From assembly GCF_019443085.1 (NCBI RefSeq), contig NZ_JAHZIL010000002.1, forward strand, positions 620,001 through 684,000: 64,000 nucleotides of DNA. Reading direction: 5' to 3'. Made by a program: the position numbers and the translations under genes. The first letter of the stretch is position 1, and every line of letters begins with the position of its first letter. The stretch is from Marinobacter sp. F4218. GTDB taxonomy: Bacteria > Pseudomonadota > Gammaproteobacteria > Pseudomonadales > Oleiphilaceae. This document shows positions 8,848 to 18,586 of the stretch, piece by piece. The notes under the pieces are model-generated. The model was not told the DNA's origin, made no database searches, and worked only from the letters and a program-made list of their open reading frames with translations.

Positions 8848-9570
8848 ATGACCGATATCCAACAGCTCCGGGATGAATTAGAAGGACAGAGCCCCCGCTC
8901 CATCCTTAAGGCCGCACTCAAGGCGTACGACAACATAGCCATCTCGTTCAGTGGCGCCGAGGACGTAGTGCTCATTGAAATGGCCCACAAACTTACCGAC
9001 AACCTTCAGGTCTTCACCCTGGACACGGGTAGATTGCACCCTGAAACTTATGAGTTTGTTGAGAAGGTCCGGAAGCACTATGGCATCGACATCGAAGTGC
9101 TGTTCCCGGACGCCGATGAAGTACAGGACCTTGTTCACCGAAAGGGGCTGTTCAGTTTTTACGAGGATGGTCATTCCGAATGCTGCGGTATCCGTAAGGT
9201 CAATCCCTTGAAGCGCAAACTTGCAACCGTCGATGCGTGGATTACGGGGCAGCGGAAGGACCAGAGTCCGGGCACCCGCAATGATGTGCCCGTGGTCCAG
9301 GAAGACTCGGCGTTTTCGACAGACGAGAAAACCCTGGTCAAATTCAATCCGCTGGCAGACTGGACGTCCAAGGAGGTCTGGGACTATATCCGGATATCAG
9401 AAGCACCCTACAATGAACTGCACGAAAAGGGCTTCGTCAGTATCGGCTGCCAGCCGTGCACCCGCCCGGTTCTACCCGGCCAGCACGAACGGGAAGGACG
9501 CTGGTGGTGGGAAGAAGCCACCAAGAAAGAGTGTGGCCTGCATGCCGACAACCTGATCGCCAGGAATTAA
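8848..9570 (+). CDS. cysH: Assimilatory adenylyl-sulfate (APS/PAPS) reductase CysH
   Basis: This cytoplasmic enzyme reduces activated sulfate to sulfite with thioredoxin during cysteine synthesis. The 240-residue protein has the PP-loop [10 protein letters not shown] near residue 34, the iron-sulfur motifs [11 protein letters not shown] and GCQPCTRPV, and the C-terminal catalytic KECGLH. The two Cys pairs bind a 4Fe-4S cluster and mark the bacterial APS-reductase type rather than the cluster-free E. coli PAPS reductase. It is convergent with cysB, the sulfur-assimilation regulator, which lies 30 bases downstream. This linkage is typical, and CysB control of the cysH promoter region (8667-8847) is likely but no site was identified. 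Confidence 0.92.
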   Translation: MTDIQQLRDELEGQSPRSILKAALKAYDNIAISFSGAEDVVLIEMAHKLTDNLQVFTLDTGRLHPETYEFVEKVRKHYGIDIEVLFPDADEVQDLVHRKGLFSFYEDGHSECCGIRKVNPLKRKLATVDAWITGQRKDQSPGTRNDVPVVQEDSAFSTDEKTLVKFNPLADWTSKEVWDYIRISEAPYNELHEKGFVSIGCQPCTRPVLPGQHEREGRWWWEEATKKECGLHADNLIARN

Positions 9571-9590
9571 ACCGGCCGTGCTATCGAATC

Positions 9591-10644
<1,054 letters not shown>

Positions 10645-10821
10645 CTACGCATAACGAATCTATTTTTCATGCTTTTTTAGTATAGAAGAAGCTTTATCCT
10701 AAGTTTAGACCAAAAATGAATTAAAGCGTCGTTCAACCTGCCCTAATGCCTTAAATCCCCTTGACTTGGCTGTGACAAAGCACACAATCCGTTATCAACA
10801 CTTTCCGCATTCAGAGACACA

Positions 10822-13560
10822 ATGCTGCTGACCACCAAATTCCTTCGGCCGACCTCTGACCATCGTGCTGTTCGCCGTGACCGGTTGAGCACGATGCTCG
10901 AGCCTCACAGCCCGAAGAGGCTGAACCTGGTTATAGCGCCGGCCGGTTTCGGAAAGACGACTCTCGTTGCCCAGTGGTGCGCAAGCACGCCTTCTCCCAC
11001 CGCATGGCTCTCATTGGATGACCATGACGATGAGCGGCGACGGTTTTGGCAGTACGTCATTGGAGCGTTCGAATACTCCGGGCTGGCCGGGCTGGAGGAA
11101 TGCCGGAAAAAGCTCAGCCAGGATTCCCACGACGCAGCGACCGGCGCCATTACCGGCCTCCTGAATGTTCTGTCTGCTGACCAGAGCCCCTGGAATCTGG
11201 TGCTCGACGATTTTCATCTGGTTCAGGATGAGCAGATTCTGCGGGACTTCGCCTATTTCATTGACTACCTGCCACCCGAAATCACCGTCACGCTGGCTTC
11301 CAGAACTGAACCGCCGCTCCCCCTTGCCCGCTGGCGGGTCCGGCGGTGGATTGAAGATATCCACCCGGGCCTACTCGCGTTTTCAGAGGACGAATGTCGC
11401 CGTTTCTTTCACGACACCATGGGGATAAACCTCCCTGACGCGGAGGTGCGCTCCATATGTCGGAGGACCGAGGGCTGGGTTGCCGCCATGCAGCTCACGG
11501 CGCTGTCGGGCGGCGGCCAGATCAGCGATGTCCGCAAAGGCAGTCACCTGGCCAGCGAGAGCCAGGCTCAGCTGGATATCGATGAGCGGCATATCAGTGA
11601 TTATGTGCTGGCTGAAGTCCTCGAACAGCAGTCGGCCGAGGTGGCAAACTTCCTTCTGGATACCGCCTGCTGTCCGCGGCTCTGCGCCTCACTCTGCGAC
11701 GCCATTCGCGGCCAACAGGACAGCCAGCAGAGATTGGAGCAGTTACTCAGTCAGAATCTGTTCCTGATTCCCCTGGACAATCACGATCAATGGTTTCGCT
11801 ATCACGACCTCTTCCGGGACGCACTACTGCAGCGTATCCGGCACTCAGATCCGGACCGGGCGCTGACACTTTGGCAGAAAACCGTTAAATGGTTACTGGA
11901 CCATGGACAGGTTCAGGAAGGCATTACCCAGATAGTCAATCAACAAGACTGGGACTGGTTGGCAACCGTGCTTGCAGAACATGGCAACAACCTGATTCAC
12001 GGAGGGTATCACTTACCGGTGCTGGACTGGATTGAGTCGCTGCCGGAGCACCTCGTTCAGGACAGCCCACAGTTACAGATGCTCCGAATCTGGGGCCTCT
12101 TTTTTGCCAATCGCCTCGATGCCCTCGCCCCGCTGCTGGCCTCGGTTGAAGACCTGCTGGACCGTCGGGTCGCCGACTCGCATCCCGATGCTGAAGGCGC
12201 CTTGGGCCTTCAGAGCGAAATCTCTCTCATTCGGTCATACCTGGCCCGCACACGAAGTGACGACAAGAGTGCCAGCGACCTGACCAGACAGGTACTCAAA
12301 GACATCGACCACACCCAGATTCCGCTCAAGTCGGTTACCTATTACGGCTTGGGGCTGGACTACCATGGCGAAGGACTTCTCGCCGACGCGGAAGACGCGC
12401 TGCAATCAGCTGTCCGATACGGTCAGGTTGAGCGAAAGCCTAGCACCGTGCTCTCCAGCGGAGGTCTGCTGGCGTGGATACAATACAACCGAGGCGATGT
12501 CGACCTGGCCCTGGAAACCTGCATGGAGATACGCAGGTGGGTCGACAAACATTACTCCGACCCCAGCCAACCGCGGCTCATTTCATGTTGGCAAAACAGC
12601 GCCCTGACCGAGATCTATCGGGAACGGAATGAACCTCAACTGGCGGCAACGCACCTTGCGCCCCTGCTGGAGCATGTTAATCGGGGCACAGAGCCTGGGC
12701 AGCACGTTATTATCCAATACGTTCGTGGCCACCTCGCCTTCAGCGAAGGCCGACTCCAGGATGCGATTGAAGTGCTTGAGGATGCCGTCCTGACTGGGCG
12801 CAAACGCCGGGACCACATTGTGTTTGAACCGCCGGCAAGCTCCGCCCTTCTGGCCAGATGCTATCTGGCCACCGGGCATCCGGAAAAAGCAGAGGCATGC
12901 CTCGGGTCGCCGGACGATCGCCAGTTCACCAACCCACTGAATCGCGAGCAGAATCTTATCAGCATCGCCAGAGTTCTGGTGGCTAAAAAATGCCCTGAAA
13001 AAGCCCAGCAAATACTCGAGGATCTGCTGCCCTTGGCTGAGCGCAATGCTCACAATCGCCACCTCGTCGAGATACTCCTGGTTTACGGCGAGGCGCTGGA
13101 CCTGCAGGGCCGCCATAGGGAGGCCACCGAAATGTTGAATCGCGCGGTGTTAAAGGCGTCGGAGGCAGGATTTATGCGCCTGTTCGCAGAGGAAAGTCCC
13201 CGGCTGCGCCATCTGATTCAGGAACTTTCAGTATTGAAAACTCCCGGCCGCTGGAACCAGGCACTCCTGGAGATGCTAAAACAGCAGGCATCCGTGATGG
13301 CTGACACCACGGGACCAACTTCCGTGGCGCCACCACAAACTCCCCCGGGCAACCAGTTGCAGGAACCGCTGAGCCACCGGGAAATGGAAGTGCTTGCCCT
13401 AATCCACGAGGGGCATGCCAACAAGGAAATTGCGACAAAGATGGACGTGGCACCCGCGACCGTGAAAGCTCATATACGCAACCTGTACGGTAAGCTTGGC
13501 GTGGGCCGACGGACCGAGGCGCTCGCAAAAGCCAGGGATCTGGGGCTACTGAACCCCTGA
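10822..13560 (+). CDS. MalT-like LuxR-family transcriptional regulator (STAND ATPase)
   Basis: A 912-residue activator built like MalT. The N-terminal NTPase has Walker A APAGFGKTT at residues 39-47 and a Walker B-like VLDDFHL. A long central region of TPR-like helices follows, and a C-terminal LuxR-type helix-turn-helix (LSHREMEVLALIHEGHANKEI, then VAPATVKAHIRNLYGKL) occupies about residues 845-905. Such proteins become active when a small molecule and ATP trigger oligomerisation. There are no maltose genes nearby, so the inducer and targets are unknown. It is divergent from cysB. The 270 bases downstream contain hairpins and a strong terminator that may belong to its 3' UTR or to a separate RNA. 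Confidence 0.85.
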   Translation: MLLTTKFLRPTSDHRAVRRDRLSTMLEPHSPKRLNLVIAPAGFGKTTLVAQWCASTPSPTAWLSLDDHDDERRRFWQYVIGAFEYSGLAGLEECRKKLSQDSHDAATGAITGLLNVLSADQSPWNLVLDDFHLVQDEQILRDFAYFIDYLPPEITVTLASRTEPPLPLARWRVRRWIEDIHPGLLAFSEDECRRFFHDTMGINLPDAEVRSICRRTEGWVAAMQLTALSGGGQISDVRKGSHLASESQAQLDIDERHISDYVLAEVLEQQSAEVANFLLDTACCPRLCASLCDAIRGQQDSQQRLEQLLSQNLFLIPLDNHDQWFRYHDLFRDALLQRIRHSDPDRALTLWQKTVKWLLDHGQVQEGITQIVNQQDWDWLATVLAEHGNNLIHGGYHLPVLDWIESLPEHLVQDSPQLQMLRIWGLFFANRLDALAPLLASVEDLLDRRVADSHPDAEGALGLQSEISLIRSYLARTRSDDKSASDLTRQVLKDIDHTQIPLKSVTYYGLGLDYHGEGLLADAEDALQSAVRYGQVERKPSTVLSSGGLLAWIQYNRGDVDLALETCMEIRRWVDKHYSDPSQPRLISCWQNSALTEIYRERNEPQLAATHLAPLLEHVNRGTEPGQHVIIQYVRGHLAFSEGRLQDAIEVLEDAVLTGRKRRDHIVFEPPASSALLARCYLATGHPEKAEACLGSPDDRQFTNPLNREQNLISIARVLVAKKCPEKAQQILEDLLPLAERNAHNRHLVEILLVYGEALDLQGRHREATEMLNRAVLKASEAGFMRLFAEESPRLRHLIQELSVLKTPGRWNQALLEMLKQQASVMADTTGPTSVAPPQTPPGNQLQEPLSHREMEVLALIHEGHANKEIATKMDVAPATVKAHIRNLYGKLGVGRRTEALAKARDLGLLNP

Positions 13561-13667
13561 GGTCCAACGGAGGTTTTTGTGACGCACATCTCATTTTCTG
13601 GCAACTAATGATGTCCACTACGCCCTTTGGACGATCCGGCTACGCCCTCTAATCCCCTATTATCTTT

Positions 13668-13804
13668 CCAACGGTGAGGCAAAACCCTCACCTCGAATTC
13701 TGAAACTTCAGGCCTTCAGACTTCTTGTTCCGCGTTGTTTCGACGCCCCGGGTTCGTAAGAACCCTTTCACGAGAGCCAACCCGCAAGGGCTGGCTCTTT
13801 TTTT
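13668..13804 (+). ncRNA. Possible structured small RNA or 3' UTR
   Basis: Between the regulator stop (13560) and dinG there are 270 bases with no convincing gene. From about 13670 there are three hairpins in series: GGTGAGG/CCTCACC (13673-13692), GGGTTC/GAACCC (near 13750-13765) and a terminator stem. A -10-like TATTAT lies at 13658-13663, but the -35 position is poor. The layout would fit a small RNA of about 135 bases ending at the terminator. It could equally be a structured 3' end of the upstream mRNA. No known RNA family was recognised. Confidence 0.3.
13773..13804 (+). terminator. Intrinsic terminator
   Basis: AGAGCCA (13773-13779) pairs with TGGCTCT (13792-13798) around an inner CCCGCAAGGG, followed by T residues to 13804. 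It is oriented for plus-strand transcription and ends the transcript of the MalT-like gene or of a separate small RNA. Confidence 0.85.
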
Positions 13805-13830
13805 ATGGGCGAGGCACCGGCATCTGCCCG

Positions 13831-16035
13831 TCAGTACTCAATGATCCGGCGAAATGGCGGAAGCGCATCCAGCAGAAGTTGGCCGTAACGCCTCGCGATG
13901 ATCCGCCTGTCCAGAATGGTTACCCGGCCGGTGTCCTGTTCGGTCCTGAGCAACCGCCCAACTGCCTGCACCAATTTGATAGAAGCGTCGGGAACGGTAA
14001 TCTCCATAAATGGATTGCCTCCGCGCTGGGTGACCCACTCGGCCAGGCTCGCCTCAATAGGATCGTCCGGAACCGAGAATGGCAGTCGGGTGATCACAAC
14101 GTGGTGCAGGTACTTTCCTGGCAGATCGATGCCTTCCGCAAAACTGGCAACGCCGAACAATACGCTGGGCCTGCCCTCATCCACCCGTTTGCAGTGCTGC
14201 CGCAACACCTCACCCTTGGCCATATCGTCCTGGGTAATAATCAGATCCGGGTATTCCGGCGCCAGGCCATCACGAACCTGCTGCATCTGGCGCCTGGAAG
14301 TAAACAGCACCAGCGTCGCCTTCTCCCCGGCCCACAAATCCGGCAAACGGGTGACCAGTTCGTCAGTAAACGCATTGTCAGTGGGCATAACCGAGATCGC
14401 TGGAACTTCGACGGTGGCCATTTCCCCGTATTTGAAGGAGCTGGGGACCACCAGATACCTGCTCGACTCCGGAAGCCCTGCCCGCGCCTTCAACCGATCG
14501 AACCTGCCCAGCGCGGTGAGAGTGGCGCTGGTTAATACCGAACCGTAGGCTCGCGACCATAGTCGCGCATACAGAAGGTTATCGGCGAGCACCGGGGAGC
14601 TGTAGAGGGTAATGTCCTCGGCGTGGTCCCAGCGCTGCTTCACGGCCCAGCGTGCCGCTGCGGGACTCTTGTAGCCTGTGCGTTGGGGCTCAACCTGCTC
14701 CGAACCCTCTGTTGGACTTGTCTCGCCATTGGTCTGCTGGTTCCCGGTCTGCTCACACCAGGCGGTCCAGAGACGAAGCTGTTCCTCGGATCGGCTGTGA
14801 AACGCTCCAATCACCGGAAACCAGGCCTCCGCGGTATCTCGATCGATCTCGTGTGCCTTGCGCTCGTCAAAGGCGCCCTGAAGTTCGTCAGCCAGGGAAC
14901 CAAGATGGCGAGCCAGATTGGCCGTGGCAAGTCGCGTTTCGCCCGCCAGCTCCCCGAGCGCCTCAGGCAACTCTCCTTCCGGATAGCGCCATTGTGCAGT
15001 CCGCCGTTCTTCGTTGAACTCCCAGCCGGTATTCTGCTCTGCCTCTTCATAGACCCGGGCCAGCACGAGATCAACGTCCCGCGACGCCGTACTGATGCGG
15101 TCGAGCGTTTTGGCCGCCTGAGTCGCCGGCGCCAGATATGGCTGCATCTTCGTCAGTGCCTGCGAGAGCTGTTTTAACCATTGCCGTGTCGAGTTCAGAG
15201 GTACCGATGCGGCAAAATGATTCAGCGCCTTGTCAGGCAGGTGGTGCGCCTCATCGAAGATGAACAGCGCGTTTTCCGGTTCGGGCAGGATAGCGCCGCC
15301 ACCCAGGGCCAGGTCGGCCAAGACAAGATCATGATTGGCGACCACGATGTCTGCATCGTCGAGGTCTTTTCGGGCGTCGAAGAACGCACAGCTGTCAAAG
15401 TAGCTGCAATGGCGATTGGTGCACTGGCGGTGATCGGTGGTTACCTGGCGCCAGACATCATCCGGGATCTGCTCCGGCCAGTGGTCCCGGTCACCATCCC
15501 ACTCCCGCGAGCCATAGCTGGCCAGCATCTCCTCAAAGAACGCCCGCGTGCCCGGCTCTTCACCCTGCGGGCCATCAAGCAGGAACAGCGGCATGGTATC
15601 ACTGTCGCCATTGCCCTCGTCGTGGAGACGGGCCTCCAGTCTGGACATGCACAAATAGCGGCCGCGGCCTTTGGCGAGGGTCCAGTTGAAATCCATCTTG
15701 CTGTGCTTTCGCAGGTCCGGCAGATCCTTCAGAACAATCTGGTCCTGCAGCGCAACGGTGGCAGTGGAAATTACCAGAGTCTTTCCAAGTGCCTTGGCGA
15801 CCGGTATGGCGGCGATCAGGTAAGCGAGGGTTTTGCCCGTACCTGTGCCAGCCTCGACCACACAGGTCGATGGAGGCGAGGTGCGCTGGCCATCGTTATC
15901 CGTGATGTCCCCCATGTAACGGGCGATCTCGGCAATCATCAGACGCTGGCCATAGCGGGCCCGGATTTCCTTGCCCGCCAGTACGTCTCGATAACCCTGT
16001 TGAATCTGCTGTTTGATCTCGTCAGTTAACGCCAT
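13831..16035 (-). CDS. dinG: DinG-family ATP-dependent DNA helicase
   Basis: An XPD-like superfamily 2 helicase of 734 residues that unwinds DNA 5'-3' and resolves R-loops and other structures. Walker A is AGTGTGKTLAYL near residue 65 and the DEAH box is FIFDEAHHL. Four cysteines placed as in the iron-sulfur helicases are visible: one in YLCMSRLE and three in QCTNRHCSYFDSC. Motif VI is QAVGRLLRTEQD. The start ATG shares one base with the gspB stop (TAATG), so translation is coupled to the secretion genes upstream, although a functional link is not expected. Length fits the Pseudomonas/Marinobacter type of DinG. Confidence 0.92.
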   Translation of the reverse strand: MALTDEIKQQIQQGYRDVLAGKEIRARYGQRLMIAEIARYMGDITDNDGQRTSPPSTCVVEAGTGTGKTLAYLIAAIPVAKALGKTLVISTATVALQDQIVLKDLPDLRKHSKMDFNWTLAKGRGRYLCMSRLEARLHDEGNGDSDTMPLFLLDGPQGEEPGTRAFFEEMLASYGSREWDGDRDHWPEQIPDDVWRQVTTDHRQCTNRHCSYFDSCAFFDARKDLDDADIVVANHDLVLADLALGGGAILPEPENALFIFDEAHHLPDKALNHFAASVPLNSTRQWLKQLSQALTKMQPYLAPATQAAKTLDRISTASRDVDLVLARVYEEAEQNTGWEFNEERRTAQWRYPEGELPEALGELAGETRLATANLARHLGSLADELQGAFDERKAHEIDRDTAEAWFPVIGAFHSRSEEQLRLWTAWCEQTGNQQTNGETSPTEGSEQVEPQRTGYKSPAAARWAVKQRWDHAEDITLYSSPVLADNLLYARLWSRAYGSVLTSATLTALGRFDRLKARAGLPESSRYLVVPSSFKYGEMATVEVPAISVMPTDNAFTDELVTRLPDLWAGEKATLVLFTSRRQMQQVRDGLAPEYPDLIITQDDMAKGEVLRQHCKRVDEGRPSVLFGVASFAEGIDLPGKYLHHVVITRLPFSVPDDPIEASLAEWVTQRGGNPFMEITVPDASIKLVQAVGRLLRTEQDTGRVTILDRRIIARRYGQLLLDALPPFRRIIEY

Positions 16036-16775
16036 TAGCGGGGACTCACCCAGTCCCGTACAATCCCCACCCGGAATCGCTGGCCCTGCTTACTGAGAAT
16101 CACGCCATCCTCGGTAATCCTCTCCACCCGAAGCCCGGAAAAGCTGTCGCCCCTGCGCAGGTAGTTGTTGTTGATCATGACGCGACTGGCGTAGGGATCC
16201 GAGGAGTAAATATGGCTGTTGAAGGTCAAATCCGGAACGCTCTTTTGAAAGGAAAGGGGTAACTCGACAAGATGCGGTACCCTGCCAGCCGACATCGAAT
16301 CTGGCAATACCGGATTGTCCCTGTCCGGACGGGAGGACGGCACGATAATGGTGGGCCGTTCACGAACCGCTTCGTCACTGGTATTGCCCCCACTCTCCGC
16401 CAATGCAGTCTCCGGTTGGGCCTCCGGCAAGGCCGGCGCTTCAGTGTCGGCAGGCATCGGGGGCTCAGCTGCAATCTCGTCGGTAACGGTTCGGCCGGAT
16501 TGCTGCTGTGACGCCTCCCGCTGCGCACTGGCGCTGACCTCATCGCCAGCAGGTGAGACAGGTGGTGACTCCGCGGTGACCGGTGCCAGACGCGGCCAGA
16601 AAACCGCAGCAAGCACGGCCGCGTTCAACACCAGGGCAATGGCAATCCAGCCAACCGCCGATAACCGTTTTTTCTTTGGTCGATGGATCAACTGGACCTG
16701 ATGGCCGAGATCCGGGATCTTGCCCTGCCGACGCTCGGTTTCCGATTTTCTGAGCGCATCAAGTATGTACGACAT
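16035..16775 (-). CDS. gspB: General secretion pathway protein GspB-like
   Basis: A 246-residue bitopic membrane protein: short basic cytoplasmic head, one membrane helix near residues 40-60, a Pro/Ala/Glu-rich periplasmic linker, and a C-terminal T2SSB domain with the typical LTFNSHIYSSDP...RVMINN...RRGDSF pattern. GspB pairs with the ATPase GspA/ExeA to insert the type II secretin through peptidoglycan. ExeA lies directly upstream, three bases apart, so they are one operon. No other type II secretion genes are in the window, which is common for this stand-alone pair. Confidence 0.85.
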   Translation of the reverse strand: MSYILDALRKSETERRQGKIPDLGHQVQLIHRPKKKRLSAVGWIAIALVLNAAVLAAVFWPRLAPVTAESPPVSPAGDEVSASAQREASQQQSGRTVTDEIAAEPPMPADTEAPALPEAQPETALAESGGNTSDEAVRERPTIIVPSSRPDRDNPVLPDSMSAGRVPHLVELPLSFQKSVPDLTFNSHIYSSDPYASRVMINNNYLRRGDSFSGLRVERITEDGVILSKQGQRFRVGIVRDWVSPR

Positions 16776-16778
16776 CGC

Positions 16779-18494
16779 CTATTGCCCCTCCGGGGACGCC
16801 GAAGGAGCAAGCCTGGGCACGTCCGCATCCAGATCATTATTGATCTGGATAATGGTCATTGCCCCTGCAATGCCATCTACGGTCAGCCCCTTGATGCCCT
16901 GATACCAACGAACCTGCTCCTCCGTGGACATTCGCTTGATACGTCCATTTTCCGTCACCGACGTGCTATATCTGTCCGCCAGTTCCATCATCTTGGCCCC
17001 GAGCCACAACTGCTCAGATCGACTCCCGTTAGCCGGTCCCTCGGACAGAAACTCGGGACGATTCCACAGCACCCGATAGCCACCGAACCAGAAGGGCTCG
17101 ATACTGGCGAAGGAAACCTCATGTGACCCGTCCGGAAGCCGGATCTCGGCCACCTCACCCTCCAGGCTACTCAGGACCACATACCCGCGATTACCGGAGC
17201 CGTCCTGCAGCTCAAGGATGGCGGGACGGTCAAGAAACTCCAGACTACGCCTCGAGCCCTGCCGCTCAAGACAGCCCAGACCATCTTCGAGAGCAAACTG
17301 GCACGCAACCGGAAACAATGCGGGACTGTAATCCCGCTCCCAGAGCTTAAACAACGACCGAAATGCATCTGGCAGACTTCGGGATTGTTCCGGGAAGCGA
17401 AATGCCTTGGGCTTGCCGGCATCAGCCGATTCCGCAGCCTCGTGCCCGGAGCTTTCCGATTCGGAAACAGGTGGAGCTGTTGGCTCCCCAGGTTCCTCCC
17501 GTTCAACGATGCCTGCCTGTATGGCGGACGCAGCCAACTCCGATCGAATGTCGGTAACCGTCACCGGCCAACGATCAACCAGCCAGGCGGTTCCGATCAC
17601 TGCCACCAATAAAGAGGCGGTCAACATTAAATACCGGGCGGGCTGAACGGCGCCCCCGGACTTGCTGGACGCCGGTGCGGAGAAATCTCCCCGGACCTCC
17701 CGCGCAGCGTGTCGTATATGCGTGGCAGTAATTTCGTGCTCCCCCTCGGCATATGCGCCGAGCAGGGCCCGATCACTGATCAGATTGATGAGACGGGGAA
17801 TCCCCTGGCTTTCCCGATAAAGCTTTGTCACTGCACCGGCGGTGAAAATGTCGCCGCGCATGCCGGCAACACTCAGCCGGTATCGCAAATAGTTGGGGAG
17901 TTCAGATTTACCGATTGCGTCCAGATGATATCGGGCGGTGACCCGCTGGTTCAGTTGCCGAAGTTCGGGCAAAGCCAGGATCTGCTGCAACTCGGGCTGA
18001 CCAAGCAAAACTATCTGCAGCAACTTCTTTTCGGCCGTTTCCAGATTGGTCAACAGTCGCAGTTGCTCAAGCACATCCGCGGAAAGGTTCTGTGCCTCGT
18101 CAATCATCAGGACCTTGTGGCGTCCTGCGGCGTGGGCTTGCAGCAAATCCTTGTTGATGAGATCAACCATTTCCCTGACGCTGGCGTTGCCCTTATGAGA
18201 CACCCCCATCTCACCACAAATCGACGATAGCAGTTCTCGGGCCGACAAACGCGGATTGAGGATCAGGGCTATGTCTACGTGATCCGGCGCATTTTCAATG
18301 AAGCATCTGGAAACGGTGGTTTTTCCGGTTCCCACTTCTCCGGTAATCACGATAAAGCCGCCCTGCCCCTGCACACCGTACATCAGGTGCGCCAGTGCTT
18401 CCTTGTGGCGTTCACTCAGATACAGGTAACGGGGATCCGGGGCAATGGAAAAGGGGGGTTCCCGAAAGCCGAAGAAGTCGTAGTACATGGGCAT
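16779..18494 (-). CDS. exeA: ExeA/GspA-type AAA ATPase with peptidoglycan-binding domain
   Basis: A 571-residue membrane-anchored ATPase that, with GspB, helps assemble the type II secretin in the outer membrane. The cytoplasmic AAA domain has Walker A GEVGTGKTT at 52-60 and Walker B KVLMIDEAQNL around 127-137. A membrane helix lies near 285-305, and the periplasmic C-terminus ends in a PG_binding_1-like module (VRWYQGIKGLTVDGIAG, roughly 525-545). Related ATPases also occur in XrtA/PEP-CTERM loci, but the adjacent GspB and the peptidoglycan module favour ExeA. The first ATG at 18494 gives MPMYYDFFGF, the normal family start. Confidence 0.88.
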   Translation of the reverse strand: MPMYYDFFGFREPPFSIAPDPRYLYLSERHKEALAHLMYGVQGQGGFIVITGEVGTGKTTVSRCFIENAPDHVDIALILNPRLSARELLSSICGEMGVSHKGNASVREMVDLINKDLLQAHAAGRHKVLMIDEAQNLSADVLEQLRLLTNLETAEKKLLQIVLLGQPELQQILALPELRQLNQRVTARYHLDAIGKSELPNYLRYRLSVAGMRGDIFTAGAVTKLYRESQGIPRLINLISDRALLGAYAEGEHEITATHIRHAAREVRGDFSAPASSKSGGAVQPARYLMLTASLLVAVIGTAWLVDRWPVTVTDIRSELAASAIQAGIVEREEPGEPTAPPVSESESSGHEAAESADAGKPKAFRFPEQSRSLPDAFRSLFKLWERDYSPALFPVACQFALEDGLGCLERQGSRRSLEFLDRPAILELQDGSGNRGYVVLSSLEGEVAEIRLPDGSHEVSFASIEPFWFGGYRVLWNRPEFLSEGPANGSRSEQLWLGAKMMELADRYSTSVTENGRIKRMSTEEQVRWYQGIKGLTVDGIAGAMTIIQINNDLDADVPRLAPSASPEGQ

Positions 18495-18586
18495 CCAGTC
18501 TGGTACTCAGGCGTCAGGACCGGCGGCAGTCAACCGATCCCGGCTCTATCGCGGTATCATACCGCCCGCTGAGCTGAGCTGTCATC

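Noticed and set aside
13745..13766. tRNA T-arm-like sequence
   Set aside because: GGGTTCGTAAGAACCC is a simple hairpin; there is no acceptor stem, anticodon arm or CCA-type end around it.
16779..18494. XrtA/PEP-CTERM-associated ATPase
   Set aside because: The adjacent GspB gene and the C-terminal peptidoglycan-binding module fit ExeA/GspA, and the gene lies about 39 kb from xrtA.
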